This document shows positions 29,007 to 40,654 of a DNA stretch of 64,000 nucleotides, piece after piece (positions within the stretch are counted from its first letter, which is position 1; each line of letters opens with the position of its first letter). Under the pieces are notes generated by a model that worked only from the letters and a program-made list of their open reading frames with translations, ran no database searches and was not told where the DNA came from. A program made the position numbers and the translations under genes. Origin of the DNA: Xenophilus sp. Marseille-Q4582 (GTDB lineage Bacteria; Pseudomonadota; Gammaproteobacteria; Burkholderiales; Burkholderiaceae_C); NCBI RefSeq assembly GCF_916700565.1, contig NZ_CAKAKO010000008.1, positions 1-64,000 on the forward strand, written 5' to 3'.

Positions 29007-30263
29007 ATGTCCATCCAGAGACGACAGATTCTTCAGGCCGCGGGCGCAGCCGCCGTGCTGGGCAGCGGCGGCGCGCGCTTTTCCGCGCACGCGCAGGGCG
29101 GGCCGGTGCGCATCGGCGCCATGCTGCCCATGAGCGGCATCGGTGCCGAGGCCGGTGCCAACTGGCTGGCCGGCATCAAGGCTGCGCAGATGCAGTGGAA
29201 CGACGCGGGCGGCCTGCTCGGCCGCCCCATCGAGATCGTGGTGCGCGACGACAAGTTCACCAGCGCCGGGGCCGTGGCCGCCGTGCGCGAACTCGCGGGC
29301 GAGGGCGTGAAGCTGTCGGTGGGCGCCGGCCAGTCGCCGATGGCGCTGGCCATCGCGCCCATCCTGGGCGAGCTCGACGCCGTGGTGGCCGCGCCGGCCC
29401 CCACCGTCATGTCGGTCACGCACGAGAACTTCAGCCGCAACTTCTTCCGCGTCGCCTCCAACGCCTACATGCTCTTCGGCGGCATCGGCAACATGCTGGC
29501 CACGAAGTTCGCCGACGTGGGCAGCTGGGCCATGATCCTGCCCGACAGCGAGAACGGGCGCGACATGGCGCGCTACTTCGAACACGGCGTCAGGCGCGCC
29601 GCCAAGGCCACGGGCAAGGCGCCCAAGGTGCTGGAGCCGGTCTATGCCTCGCTCAACAAGGCGGACTACCGCGTCGAGATCAACCGCCTGATGAACTCGG
29701 GCGCGGAAGGCCTGTTCGTCGGGCTGACGGCGGCGCCGGCCGTGAGCCTGCTGCAGCAGGGCCGCTCGGTCGGCTTGGACCGCAAGTTCAAGGTCATCGG
29801 CGAAGCCGGCACCGAACTGATGATCGCCAAGGCGATGCAGAAGTCCACGCCTTCGAACCTGTGGGGCGTGAGCTTCTGGGCGCCCGAGCTGGAGCCCTTC
29901 AAGAGCCAGTACCCGCAGAGCGCCAAGCTGCGCGAATACATCGTCAAGGTGACGGGCACGCCGCACGTGCCGGGCATCGTGCAGGCCTCGCACCGCTCGG
30001 CCCTGGCGCTGTTCAACGCAGTGAAGAAGGCGGGCTCCACGGAGACGGCGGCCGTCATCGCGGCGCTGGAGGGGCTGGCGTTCGACACCGCCGCCGGCCC
30101 CTACCGCATCCGCAAGGAAGACCACCAGGGCATTGGCTTCGCCTATTTCGCCAAGATCGGCGCGCGCGATGCGGCGCCCGGCTACGGGCTGGAAGAGGTG
30201 ATCCGCATGGACGAATCGGAGATCGTCGAGCCGGCCACCCCGGGCAGGAAGTTCGAGGCATGA
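29007..30263 (+). CDS. branched-chain amino acid-type ABC substrate-binding protein 2
   Basis: A 418-aa paralogue of the preceding protein, with signal region SIQRRQILQAAGAAAVLG and segments IGAMLPMSGIGAEAG, VVRDDKFTSAGAVAAVREL, MILPDSENGRDMARYF and RIRKEDHQGIGFAYF shared with it. RBS AAGGAG precedes ATG 29007. Its stop overlaps the start of the fused permease. The ligand is not identifiable; the downstream acyl-CoA genes suggest a carboxylic acid rather than an amino acid. Confidence 0.88.
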   Translation: MSIQRRQILQAAGAAAVLGSGGARFSAHAQGGPVRIGAMLPMSGIGAEAGANWLAGIKAAQMQWNDAGGLLGRPIEIVVRDDKFTSAGAVAAVRELAGEGVKLSVGAGQSPMALAIAPILGELDAVVAAPAPTVMSVTHENFSRNFFRVASNAYMLFGGIGNMLATKFADVGSWAMILPDSENGRDMARYFEHGVRRAAKATGKAPKVLEPVYASLNKADYRVEINRLMNSGAEGLFVGLTAAPAVSLLQQGRSVGLDRKFKVIGEAGTELMIAKAMQKSTPSNLWGVSFWAPELEPFKSQYPQSAKLREYIVKVTGTPHVPGIVQASHRSALALFNAVKKAGSTETAAVIAALEGLAFDTAAGPYRIRKEDHQGIGFAYFAKIGARDAAPGYGLEEVIRMDESEIVEPATPGRKFEA

Positions 30264-32233
30264 CCCACGAAATCCTGTTCGCCTTCTTCAATGCCGCGGC
30301 CTTCGGCATGGCGATCTTCCTGGTCGCGGCTGGCCTCACGCTGATCTTCGGCCTGCTGCGCCTGCTCAACATGGCGCAGGGCGGCTTCTTCATGATCGGG
30401 GCCTACGTGGCCTACTCGGTGATGGGACGCGACGTCAGTTCGCTGGGCATGTTCCTGTTCGCCGTGCTGGTGGGCGGGGTCGTGGTCGCGCTGCTGGGCC
30501 TGGTCACCGACCGGCTCGTGCTGCGACGCCTGCGGCACGTGGATCCGCACTACGTGCTGATCGCCACCTTCGCGCTGATGATGGTGTGTACCGGGGTCAC
30601 CAAGCTGATCTGGGGCGTGGACTTCTTCTCGGTCAATCCGCCGCCGGGCCTGGACCAGCCGATGAACCCCTTCGGGCTGTTCTTTTCGGCCTACCAGCTG
30701 TTCGTGATCGGCATCGGCGTGCTGCTGTACCTGCTGCTGGAGGTGGCCATCCACCGGCTGTGGTTCGGCAAGCTCATGCAGGCGCTGGCGGCCGACCCGT
30801 GGATGTCGGGCGTGCTGGGCATCAACGTGTCCTTCGGCATCGCGCTCAGCGTGATGGCGAGCTTCCTGCTCGCGGGGCTGGCGGGCGGCCTGCTGCTGCC
30901 CAACCAGAGCCTGTCCACGGGCCTGGGCGATTCCTACCTCATGTACGCCTTCTTCGCCGTCATCATCGGCGGGCTGGGCAACATCCGCGGCGCCTTCATC
31001 GGCTCGCTGGTGCTGGGGCTGGTGCACAGCCTGAACACCGTGCTGCTGCCTTCGGTGCCGGGCCTGGCCATCTACGTGGTGCTGGCCATCTTCCTGCTGT
31101 TCAAGCCCACCGGCCTGTTCCCCGCCGTGGGCACGCAGACCGAAGGCGCGCACGAAAGCCATGGCGGCGGCACGCTGCACCGGCCCGTGCTGTCGCGCGG
31201 CGTGTGGCAGGCGCTGGGCACGGCCGGGGTGCTCGTGCTGGCCACGCTGCCGCTGTGGATCTCGGCCGGGCCGCTGTACGTGGTGGGCACGGTGCTGATC
31301 CAGGTGGTGTTCGCGCTGTCGTGGAACATGCTGTTCGGCTACACGGGCCTGGTGTCCTTCGGCCATGCGGGCTTCTTCGCCATCGGCGCCTACCTCACGG
31401 CGCTGGCGCTGCGCCATGTGGCGGGCGTGCCCTTCCTGGGCGTGATCGCGGCGTCGGCCGTGTTCGGCGCGCTGGCGGCCTGGGGCATCGGCGCGCTCGC
31501 GCTGCGGCGCATGAGCGGCGTGTTCCTGGCCGTGCTCACCGTGGCGCTGGCCGAGGCGCTGCGGCTCATCATCAGCTTCAGCTCTTTCCTCGGGCGCGAG
31601 GACGGCATCACCGACATTCCGCGCCCGGCCTTGAACCTGGGCCTCGTGCGCTTCGACCTGGGCAGCTCCGAGGCCTACTACTGGTTCCTGCTGGCCAGCT
31701 GCGTGCTCATCACCGGCGGCATGTGGTGGCTGCTGCACAGCCGCTTCGGCCGCACGCTGCAGACCATCCGGCAGGACCAGGAGCGCGCCGCCTTCATGGG
31801 CACGCCCGTGGCCGGCTACCGGCTGGCGGCCTTCGTGATCTCGGGCGCGGTCGCGGCGGTGGCCGGATCGCTCTACGCGCCCTGGGCGCGCATCGTGACG
31901 ATCGAGGAAGTGCACTGGCTGGCCTCGGCGCAGCCGATGCTCAACACGCTGCTGGGCGGGGTCAGCTCCTTCTGGGGGCCGGTGGTCGGTGCGGGGCTGT
32001 TCGCCGCCATCACCTACGCCACCCGCACGCTGGTGGGCCTGACCGAGCTGATCGTGGGCAGCGGCCTGCTGATCATCATCCTGCTGGCGCCGAACGGGGC
32101 CGTGGGTTTGTGGCGCGGGCTGGAGGCACGCCTGTTCGGCGGCCGGACGCCGCCCACGCCGCGCACGGACGCCGAGGCGCCGCCTGCCCGCGTGCCCGCC
32201 GCGTCCGAACTCGAGACCGGAGGTGCGCGATGA
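30260..32233 (+). CDS. fused LivH-LivM ABC permease
   Basis: A 657-aa protein holding both permeases of a branched-chain amino acid-type importer. Residues about 1-290 are LivH-like (GLTLIFGLLRLLNMAQGGF, FAVIIGGLGNIRGAFIGSLV). After a His/Gly-rich linker (EGAHESHGGGTLHRP, about residue 300), the LivM-like half follows (NMLFGYTGLVSFGHAGFFAIG, MLLGGVSS-type loop NTLLGGVSSFWGPVVG). About 16 membrane segments are expected. The start ATG overlaps the stop of the second binding-protein gene. The reading frame is continuous with no internal start that would separate the halves, so this is a natural fusion rather than two genes. Confidence 0.88.
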   Translation: MTHEILFAFFNAAAFGMAIFLVAAGLTLIFGLLRLLNMAQGGFFMIGAYVAYSVMGRDVSSLGMFLFAVLVGGVVVALLGLVTDRLVLRRLRHVDPHYVLIATFALMMVCTGVTKLIWGVDFFSVNPPPGLDQPMNPFGLFFSAYQLFVIGIGVLLYLLLEVAIHRLWFGKLMQALAADPWMSGVLGINVSFGIALSVMASFLLAGLAGGLLLPNQSLSTGLGDSYLMYAFFAVIIGGLGNIRGAFIGSLVLGLVHSLNTVLLPSVPGLAIYVVLAIFLLFKPTGLFPAVGTQTEGAHESHGGGTLHRPVLSRGVWQALGTAGVLVLATLPLWISAGPLYVVGTVLIQVVFALSWNMLFGYTGLVSFGHAGFFAIGAYLTALALRHVAGVPFLGVIAASAVFGALAAWGIGALALRRMSGVFLAVLTVALAEALRLIISFSSFLGREDGITDIPRPALNLGLVRFDLGSSEAYYWFLLASCVLITGGMWWLLHSRFGRTLQTIRQDQERAAFMGTPVAGYRLAAFVISGAVAAVAGSLYAPWARIVTIEEVHWLASAQPMLNTLLGGVSSFWGPVVGAGLFAAITYATRTLVGLTELIVGSGLLIIILLAPNGAVGLWRGLEARLFGGRTPPTPRTDAEAPPARVPAASELETGGAR

Positions 32234-33003
32234 GCGAAGCGCTGCTGCAAGTGCAGGACGTGCGCAAGAACTACGGCCCCATCGAGGTGCTGCACGGCGT
32301 GAGCCTGTCGGTGGCCCAAGGCGAAGTGTTCGCCATCATCGGCCCCAACGGCGCGGGCAAGACCACCATGTTCCGCGTCATGACCGGCGAAGTGGGCAGC
32401 AACGGCGGCAGCATCCGCTTCAACGGTGAGGACGTGACGCACCTGCCCGCGCACGAGCGCGTGCGGCGCGGCTTCGGCCGCACCTTCCAGGTCGCGCGCG
32501 TGTTCCATGACTTCACGGTGCTGGACAACGTGATCGTCGCCATCGAGGCGCGCCGGCGCCACACGAAGGAGCCGCTGGGTTCGTGGCGCCGCTGCGCCCC
32601 CAGCGAGGACGTGCGCGCCGAGGCGCTGGCCCTGCTGGCCGACCTCAAGCTCGACCTGCAGGCCGGGCAGGGCGCGCGCTTCCTGTCGCATGGCGACAAG
32701 AAGCGGCTGGAATTCGCGATCGCGCTGGCGGGCCGGCCCAGCATGCTGATGCTGGACGAGCCCACCGCCGGCATGTCGCCCAGCGACCGCGCCGACATCG
32801 CGAAGCTGGTGGCACGTATCCAGCGCGAGCGCGGCATCACCGTGGTGATGACCGAGCACGACATGGACGTGGTCTTCGGCCTGGCCCACCGCATCATGGT
32901 CATGAACTATGGCGAGGTGGTGGCCACCGGCACCGTGGACGAGGTGCGCGCCCATCCCAAGGTGCGCGAGGTGTACCTGGGCAAGGAGATGATCGGTGCT
33001 TGA
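32230..33003 (+). CDS. ABC transporter ATP-binding protein, LivG-like
   Basis: A 257-aa ATPase of the high-affinity branched-chain amino acid transporter class. Walker A GPNGAGKTT, LSHGDKKRLEFAIAL as a variant signature region, and Walker B LMLDEPTAGMSP are visible. The long LivG-specific insert (RRRHTKEPLGSWRR) is present. Overlaps the permease gene by four bases and the LivF-like gene by eight. Confidence 0.9.
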   Translation: MSEALLQVQDVRKNYGPIEVLHGVSLSVAQGEVFAIIGPNGAGKTTMFRVMTGEVGSNGGSIRFNGEDVTHLPAHERVRRGFGRTFQVARVFHDFTVLDNVIVAIEARRRHTKEPLGSWRRCAPSEDVRAEALALLADLKLDLQAGQGARFLSHGDKKRLEFAIALAGRPSMLMLDEPTAGMSPSDRADIAKLVARIQRERGITVVMTEHDMDVVFGLAHRIMVMNYGEVVATGTVDEVRAHPKVREVYLGKEMIGA

Positions 33004-33700
33004 AGTCCGCGACCTCGACGCCTTCTACGGCGACAGCCACATTCTTTTCAACCTGCGGCTGGCGGTGGGTGCCGGCCAGCGCGTGGCACTGCTCGGGCGC
33101 AACGGGGCCGGCAAGTCGACGCTGCTCAAAAGCGTGATGAACGCCGGCCCGCGCGTGCGCGGCACGGTGCGCTTCGACGGGCAGGACATCGGCGCGCTCG
33201 CACCGCACCGCCGCACGCGGCTGGGCCTGTCGCTGGTGCCCGAGGACCGGCGCATCTTCACCCACCTGACGGTGGCCGAGAACATCGCCATGGCGCGCTA
33301 CGGCGCGAGCGCGCAGCGCCCGGCCGTGCCGGTGGCCGACATCCTCGAACGCTTCCCCATGTTGGCACCGCTGCAGCAGCGCTACGGCGGCCAGCTCAGC
33401 GGCGGCCAGCAGCAGCTGCTGGCCGTGGCGCGCGCGATGGCCGCCAACCCCAGCCTGCTGCTGCTCGACGAGCCCACCGAGGGCCTGGCGCCCATCATCG
33501 TCGAAGAGATGGCGCATGACGTGGTGCGCACCTGCACCGAGCGCAACGTGGCGCTGCTGCTGTGCGAACAGAACATCTGGTTCGCGCGCCGCTGCACCCA
33601 GTACGTCTACGTGATCGACACCGGCCGCATCGTCTTCGAGGGCGACTGGGCGCAGTTCGACGCGAACCCCCAGATCCAGCAGCGCTACCTGGCGCTGTGA
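32996..33700 (+). CDS. ABC transporter ATP-binding protein, LivF-like
   Basis: A 234-aa ATPase with Walker A GRNGAGKST, LSGGQQQLLAVARAM and Walker B LLLLDEPTEGLAP, as in LivF. GTG 32996 was chosen as the start because the conserved N-terminus MLEVRDLDAFYGDSH begins there; it overlaps the LivG-like gene by eight bases, so translation is probably coupled. Confidence 0.9.
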   Translation: MLEVRDLDAFYGDSHILFNLRLAVGAGQRVALLGRNGAGKSTLLKSVMNAGPRVRGTVRFDGQDIGALAPHRRTRLGLSLVPEDRRIFTHLTVAENIAMARYGASAQRPAVPVADILERFPMLAPLQQRYGGQLSGGQQQLLAVARAMAANPSLLLLDEPTEGLAPIIVEEMAHDVVRTCTERNVALLLCEQNIWFARRCTQYVYVIDTGRIVFEGDWAQFDANPQIQQRYLAL

Positions 33701-33739
33701 GCCTGTCCTCTCTCTCCTTTTTCGCTTCCCGACCGAACC

Positions 33740-34870
33740 ATGGACCTGCAGTACACCCCTGAACAGACCCAGCTGCGCGAAAGCGTCGAGCGCTTCGTGC
33801 GCGAGGCCTACGACTTTGCCCACCGCCGCAAGCTGGTGACCAGCCCCCTCGGCCACGACGAGGGCTGCTGGCGCCAGTACGCCGATTTCGGCTGGCTGGC
33901 CATTCCCTTCAGCGAGGAGGAGGGCGGCATCGGCGGCGACGCGACCGACACCGGCATCGTGATGGAAGGGGTCGGTCGCGGCCTGCTGCTGGAGCCCTAC
34001 CTGGCCAGCGTGGTGCTGGGCGGCGGCATGCTCAGCGCGCTGGGCAGCGCGGCGCAGAAGGCCGAATGGCTGCAGCCCATGATGGGCGGCGAGCGCAAGC
34101 TGGCGCTGGCCTACGCCGAAGCGGGCTCGCGCTACGAGATCACGCATTGCGAGACCTCGGCGCGGCGCGACGGGGAAGGCTACGTGATCGACGGCACGAA
34201 AACGCTGGTCTACGGGGGCGCCGTGGCCGACCAGTTCGTGGTCGTCGCGCGCACCGCGGGGCGTGCGGATGACCGCGACGGCCTCACGGCCTTCGTGGTC
34301 GACGCGGACACGCCGGGCCTCACGCTCACACCCTATGCCACGCATGACGGTCAGCGCGCCGCCGATGTCACGCTGGCGAAGGTGCGCGTGAACGCGGCGC
34401 GCCGCCTGGGCGCGGAGGGCGCGGCCGGCGAAGCGCTGGAGCGGGTGATCGACCAGGGCATCGCGGCCCTCGCGTCGGAAGCCGTGGGCGCGATGGCGGT
34501 GCTGGTCGACAGCACGCTGGATTACCTCAAGACCCGCCAGCAGTTCGGCCGCCCCATCGGCACCAACCAGGCGCTGCAGCACCGCATGGTCGACATGTAC
34601 ATCGCGCTGGACGAGGCCCGCTCGATGGCGCTGTACGGCGCGCTCATGCTGCGCGAGGGCGACGCCGCGGCGCGGCGCAAGGCGCTGTCGGCCACCAAGA
34701 TCGAGATCGACCGCACGGCCAAGCGCGTCGGGCAGGAGGCGGTCCAGATGCACGGTGCCATGGGCGTGACCGAGGAGCTCGCTGTGGGCCACTACTTCAA
34801 GCGCCTGTCGATGATCGCCACCACCTTCGGCGACAGCGACTGGCACGTCGAGCGCTACATGGCGAGCTGA
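33740..34870 (+). CDS. acyl-CoA dehydrogenase (small-subunit-like)
   Basis: A 376-aa FAD enzyme of the acyl-CoA dehydrogenase family, introducing an alpha-beta double bond into an acyl-CoA. N-terminal helices (YTPEQTQLRESVERFV), the middle beta domain (ALAYAEAGSRYEITHCET, VIDGTKTLVYGGAVAD) and the C-terminal helical domain (RQQFGRPIGTNQALQHRMVDM, QMHGAMGVTEELAVGHYFKR) are in order. With the next gene it resembles two-subunit dehydrogenases such as PimCD, in which this type is the PimD-like partner. Substrate unknown. Confidence 0.88.
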   Translation: MDLQYTPEQTQLRESVERFVREAYDFAHRRKLVTSPLGHDEGCWRQYADFGWLAIPFSEEEGGIGGDATDTGIVMEGVGRGLLLEPYLASVVLGGGMLSALGSAAQKAEWLQPMMGGERKLALAYAEAGSRYEITHCETSARRDGEGYVIDGTKTLVYGGAVADQFVVVARTAGRADDRDGLTAFVVDADTPGLTLTPYATHDGQRAADVTLAKVRVNAARRLGAEGAAGEALERVIDQGIAALASEAVGAMAVLVDSTLDYLKTRQQFGRPIGTNQALQHRMVDMYIALDEARSMALYGALMLREGDAAARRKALSATKIEIDRTAKRVGQEAVQMHGAMGVTEELAVGHYFKRLSMIATTFGDSDWHVERYMAS

Positions 34871-34878
34871 GCCCCACG

Positions 34879-36078
34879 ATGGACCTGACGCTCTCCCCCG
34901 CCGAGCAGGCCTTCGAGGCTGAGGTGCGCGCCTTCATCGGCGAGCACCTGCCGGCCGACATCCGCGAGAAGGTGCGGCTGGACCGCTTCCTGGACCGCGA
35001 GGACTTCATGCGCTGGCAGCAGATCCTCGGCCGCCAGGGCTGGTTCACCGGCGCCTGGCCGCGCGAACACGGCGGCCAGGCCTGGTCGGCCATGCAGACG
35101 ATCATCTTCAACCGCGTGGCCGGCGAGATGCACTGCCCCGAACTGCAGGTCTTCGGCCCGGCGATGGTCGGCCCGGTGATCTACACCTTCGGCACCGAGG
35201 CGCAGAAGGCGAAGCACCTGCCGGCGATCCGCGATTCGTCGGTGTGGTGGTGCCAGGGGTACTCGGAGCCCGGCGCGGGTTCCGACCTGGCCTCGCTCAA
35301 GACCCAGGCCGACGACCACGGCGAGCACTTCGTCGTCAACGGCCAGAAGATCTGGACCTCGTACGCGCACTTCGCCGACTGGATGTTCTGCCTGGTGCGC
35401 ACCGGCCGCGAGGGCCGCAAGCAGGAGGGCATCTCCTTCCTGCTGATCGACATGAAGACCCCGGGCGTGACGGTGCAGCCGATCCGCATGCTCGATGGCC
35501 GGCACTACCTGAACGCGGTGTTCTTCGACGACGTGAAGGTGCCGCGCGAGAACCTCATCGGCGAGGCCGGCCGCGGCTGGACCTACGCCAAGTTCCTGCT
35601 CGAGCACGAACGCGTCGAGAACGCCAACCTGCGCTTCATCACGCAGGAGCTGCAGAAGCTGCGCCGCGTGGCCGGCGAGGTGCGATCCGGCGGGCGACGC
35701 CTGATCGACGCCCCCGCCTTCGCGGCCGAGCTGGCGGGCGTGGAGGTGCAGTTCAAGGCGCTGGAGATCGGCCTCCTGCGAATGCTGTCGGACATGCACG
35801 CGGGCGCGCCGGCCGGGCCGGGCAAGTCCTCCTTCATCAAGATCCGCGGCACCGAGATCGCGCAGCGCATCACCGAGCTGCTGGTGCAGGCCGCCGGCCC
35901 CGACGGGCAGCGCTACCAGCCCGGCCCGCTGCTGGGCCTGAACGAGGACCCGCTGGTCGGGCCCGAGCATGCGCTCGGCCCGGTGCCGAGCTACCAGTTC
36001 TGCCGCGCCATGACCATCTACGGCGGCAGCACCGAGGTGCAGAAGAACATCATGGCCAAGCACGCGCTGGGCCTGTAG
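34879..36078 (+). CDS. acyl-CoA dehydrogenase (large-subunit-like)
   Basis: A 399-aa acyl-CoA dehydrogenase starting 8 bp after its partner. It has WWCQGYSEPGAGSDLASLKT and FVVNGQKIWTSYAHFADWM in the FAD-binding beta domain, and TIYGGSTEVQKNIMAKHALGL at the C-terminus. It resembles PimC-like large subunits. The two neighbouring genes probably encode one heteromeric enzyme that acts after the CoA ligase encoded next. Confidence 0.88.
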   Translation: MDLTLSPAEQAFEAEVRAFIGEHLPADIREKVRLDRFLDREDFMRWQQILGRQGWFTGAWPREHGGQAWSAMQTIIFNRVAGEMHCPELQVFGPAMVGPVIYTFGTEAQKAKHLPAIRDSSVWWCQGYSEPGAGSDLASLKTQADDHGEHFVVNGQKIWTSYAHFADWMFCLVRTGREGRKQEGISFLLIDMKTPGVTVQPIRMLDGRHYLNAVFFDDVKVPRENLIGEAGRGWTYAKFLLEHERVENANLRFITQELQKLRRVAGEVRSGGRRLIDAPAFAAELAGVEVQFKALEIGLLRMLSDMHAGAPAGPGKSSFIKIRGTEIAQRITELLVQAAGPDGQRYQPGPLLGLNEDPLVGPEHALGPVPSYQFCRAMTIYGGSTEVQKNIMAKHALGL

Positions 36079-36086
36079 ACACGACC

Positions 36087-37697
<1,611 letters not shown>

Positions 37698-37712
37698 GCG
37701 GTAGGGCGGGGC

Positions 37713-38471
37713 TCAGCGCAGGAAGGCGTCGTAGCCGGTCTTGCAGATCAGCGCGCCGACCACCACGATGAACACCCCGCGCACGAAGCCCGCGCCATGC
37801 TTGAGCGCCACGCGCGCGCCCAGCAGGCTGCCGGCGACGTTGGCGATGGCCATCACCACCGCGTAGTGCCACCACACATGGCCCTTGAGCCCGAAGAGCA
37901 CGAGCGCGCCCAGGTTGGTCATCACATTGAGCACCTTGGCCGAGGCCGAGGCGTTCAGGAAGTCGTAGCCCAGCCAGCGCACGAGCAGGAAGATGAAGAA
38001 GCTGCCGGTGCCCGGGCCGAAGAAGCCGTCGTAGATGCCGATCAGCAGCCCGATGGTGCAGGCCACCGCCAGTTCGGCCCGGCCCGTGAAGCGCGGCGCA
38101 TGGTGGCGGCCCAGTTCCTTCTTGGCCAGCGTGTAGAGCAGCAGCGCCAGCAGGATGAAGGGCAGCAGCTTGCGCAGGAAGTCGGCCGAGACCAGCGTGA
38201 CTGCCCAGGCGCCGATGAAGGAGCCGGCGAAGGCCACGCCCGCGGCCGGCAGCAGGGCCCGCCAGGGCAGCCGCACGCGGCGCGAGAATTGCGCCGCCGC
38301 CACCGCGGTGCCCCAGACGCCGGCGCTCTTGTTGGTGCCCAGCAGCGTGGCGGCCGGCGCGTTCGAAAAGACCGAGAACAGCACAGGCGTGAGGATCAGG
38401 CCCCCGCCGCCCACGATCGAATCGATAAAACCCGCCAGCAGCGAGGCGCCAGCCACCCAGATCCACTCCAT
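37713..38471 (-). CDS. TauE/SafE-family sulfite exporter-like membrane protein (YfcA type)
   Basis: A 252-aa polytopic membrane protein of the TauE/SafE family, implicated in export of sulfite or organosulfur anions. Motifs AGFIDSIVGGGGLILTPVL near the N-terminus and GIYDGFFGPGTGSFFIF in the second half are the two family repeats; about eight membrane segments are expected. It is convergent with the acyl-CoA ligase gene. The long upstream frame to 38726 is not hydrophobic, so ATG 38471 was chosen. Confidence 0.85.
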   Translation of the reverse strand: MEWIWVAGASLLAGFIDSIVGGGGLILTPVLFSVFSNAPAATLLGTNKSAGVWGTAVAAAQFSRRVRLPWRALLPAAGVAFAGSFIGAWAVTLVSADFLRKLLPFILLALLLYTLAKKELGRHHAPRFTGRAELAVACTIGLLIGIYDGFFGPGTGSFFIFLLVRWLGYDFLNASASAKVLNVMTNLGALVLFGLKGHVWWHYAVVMAIANVAGSLLGARVALKHGAGFVRGVFIVVVGALICKTGYDAFLR

Positions 38472-38552
38472 GGGGTGGATTCTCCCACCGCGCCGAAGGG
38501 GGGCCGGCTGCGGGCGCCCGGCAGGGAAGATGCCCCAGAAATGGGCATGAAA

Positions 38553-38586
38553 TGGGCAAGAAAAAAGCGCCGACCAGCGGCGCTTT
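38553..38586 (-). terminator. Rho-independent-type terminator in the leader of the TauE-type gene
   Basis: Read on the minus strand, AAAGCGCCG, a 5-base loop and CGGCGCTTT are followed by further T residues (stem 38564-38586, T run to about 38561). It lies 90 bp upstream of the TauE-type start, so it would end a transcript from 38590-38740 before that gene. It may terminate a small RNA or act as an attenuator. Confidence 0.55.
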
Positions 38587-38708
38587 GAGGAACATGGGGC
38601 ATCTCGTGCGCGGATGCCTTGTGGTTTGTTCTGATTTTTGTGCGGGTTGTCTCCTCGGACCCTCGCATGCGACGGCGGTCCGTCAGCGAGTGGCGCGACT
38701 CTAAATGC

Positions 38709-38725
38709 TGCACCGCAGCGGTGCA
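38709..38725. promoter_or_regulatory. NtrC-type operator upstream of the ammonium transporter
   Basis: TGCACC-GCAGC-GGTGCA is a perfect 17-bp palindrome matching the NtrC consensus (TGCACC-N5-GGTGCA). It lies 83 bp upstream of the sigma-54 promoter, an appropriate enhancer distance. Confidence 0.75.
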
Positions 38726-38790
38726 TCGGGGATTACCCGCTGCGCTGCGGAGGCACCGATCGTTCACTTTTGCGACCAAATGTAAGCGGC

Positions 38791-38805
38791 TGGCACGGTT
38801 GATGC
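38791..38805 (+). promoter_or_regulatory. sigma-54 promoter for the ammonium transporter
   Basis: TGGCACGGTTGATGC has GG (38792-38793) and GC (38804-38805) with exactly ten bases between, the defining -24/-12 layout. The start codon is 37 bp further on. With the NtrC site it predicts expression under nitrogen limitation. Confidence 0.75.
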
Positions 38806-38841
38806 GGGGAGGCGGGCTTCCATCGCCCTTGCGTCTTCGCC

Positions 38842-40077
<1,236 letters not shown>

Positions 40078-40122
40078 TGACGGCAGAGGTGGCTCCGGCG
40101 CCAACGCAAGGAGTCAGCAGCC

Positions 40123-40437
40123 ATGACCGAGAGCGAACGTGTGGCCATCGCCGCTCGCCTGCACGTCGCCCTGCGACGCAAGACGGGCCGCGTGACCGAC
40201 ACCGAATGGATGGCGGTGGACGTGCCCTACGCCACCGAAATGGTGCGCTTTGCACGCGCCCATGCGGCCGAGACGCAGGACACCGACCTGGCCGAGATCG
40301 CGCTGCGGCTGGAGGAAGCCATGGCGCCGCTGGCCGCTGAAGCCCGTGTGCGCGCGGCCACCGAGGCCCGCATGGCCGCCGGCACGGCCACTGCGCCGCA
40401 GCGCACGCTGGCGCGCTACATCGGCGGGCTGCGCTAG
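40123..40437 (+). CDS. small hypothetical helical protein downstream of amt
   Basis: A 104-aa Ala/Arg-rich soluble protein with no recognised domain (TESERVAIAARLHVALRRK, VTDTEWMAVDVPYATEMVRFA). It begins 45 bp after the amt stop, preceded by AAGGAGT, on the same strand, so it may be co-transcribed. The regular codon use of the region and the RBS support it as a gene; function unknown. Confidence 0.6.
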   Translation: MTESERVAIAARLHVALRRKTGRVTDTEWMAVDVPYATEMVRFARAHAAETQDTDLAEIALRLEEAMAPLAAEARVRAATEARMAAGTATAPQRTLARYIGGLR

Positions 40438-40562
40438 CCGCCTGGGGCGCCCCGCGAGTGCGCCACTGCGCCACCGCGCCATCGCGCCGCCTTCGCGCTG
40501 CGTCCGCGCGGGTTCGCGGGCATGGCGCGCCTCGAGCGCCGCAATTTTTCTCCCAACCTCAA

Positions 40563-40582
40563 CCCCACGCGCGGCCGTGGGG
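40563..40582. other. hairpin in the leader of the VWA gene
   Basis: CCCCACG, six bases, CGTGGGG forms a perfect 7-bp stem about 70 bp before the VWA gene start. No T run follows, so it is not a terminator. It may be only a structured leader. The rest of the gap from 40438 to 40654 shows nothing recognised. Confidence 0.3.
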
Positions 40583-40654
40583 CGTATCAGGCAGCAGGAG
40601 CGGGCGGTGGTGCCGGCTTCGTGACCGGTGCCACGCCGATACAGGAGGTTCTTC

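Noticed and set aside
38572-38726. N-terminal extension of the TauE-type gene to 38726
   Set aside because: The extension is charged, Arg/Pro-rich and crosses a terminator hairpin, and the first membrane segment begins at the ATG at 38471.
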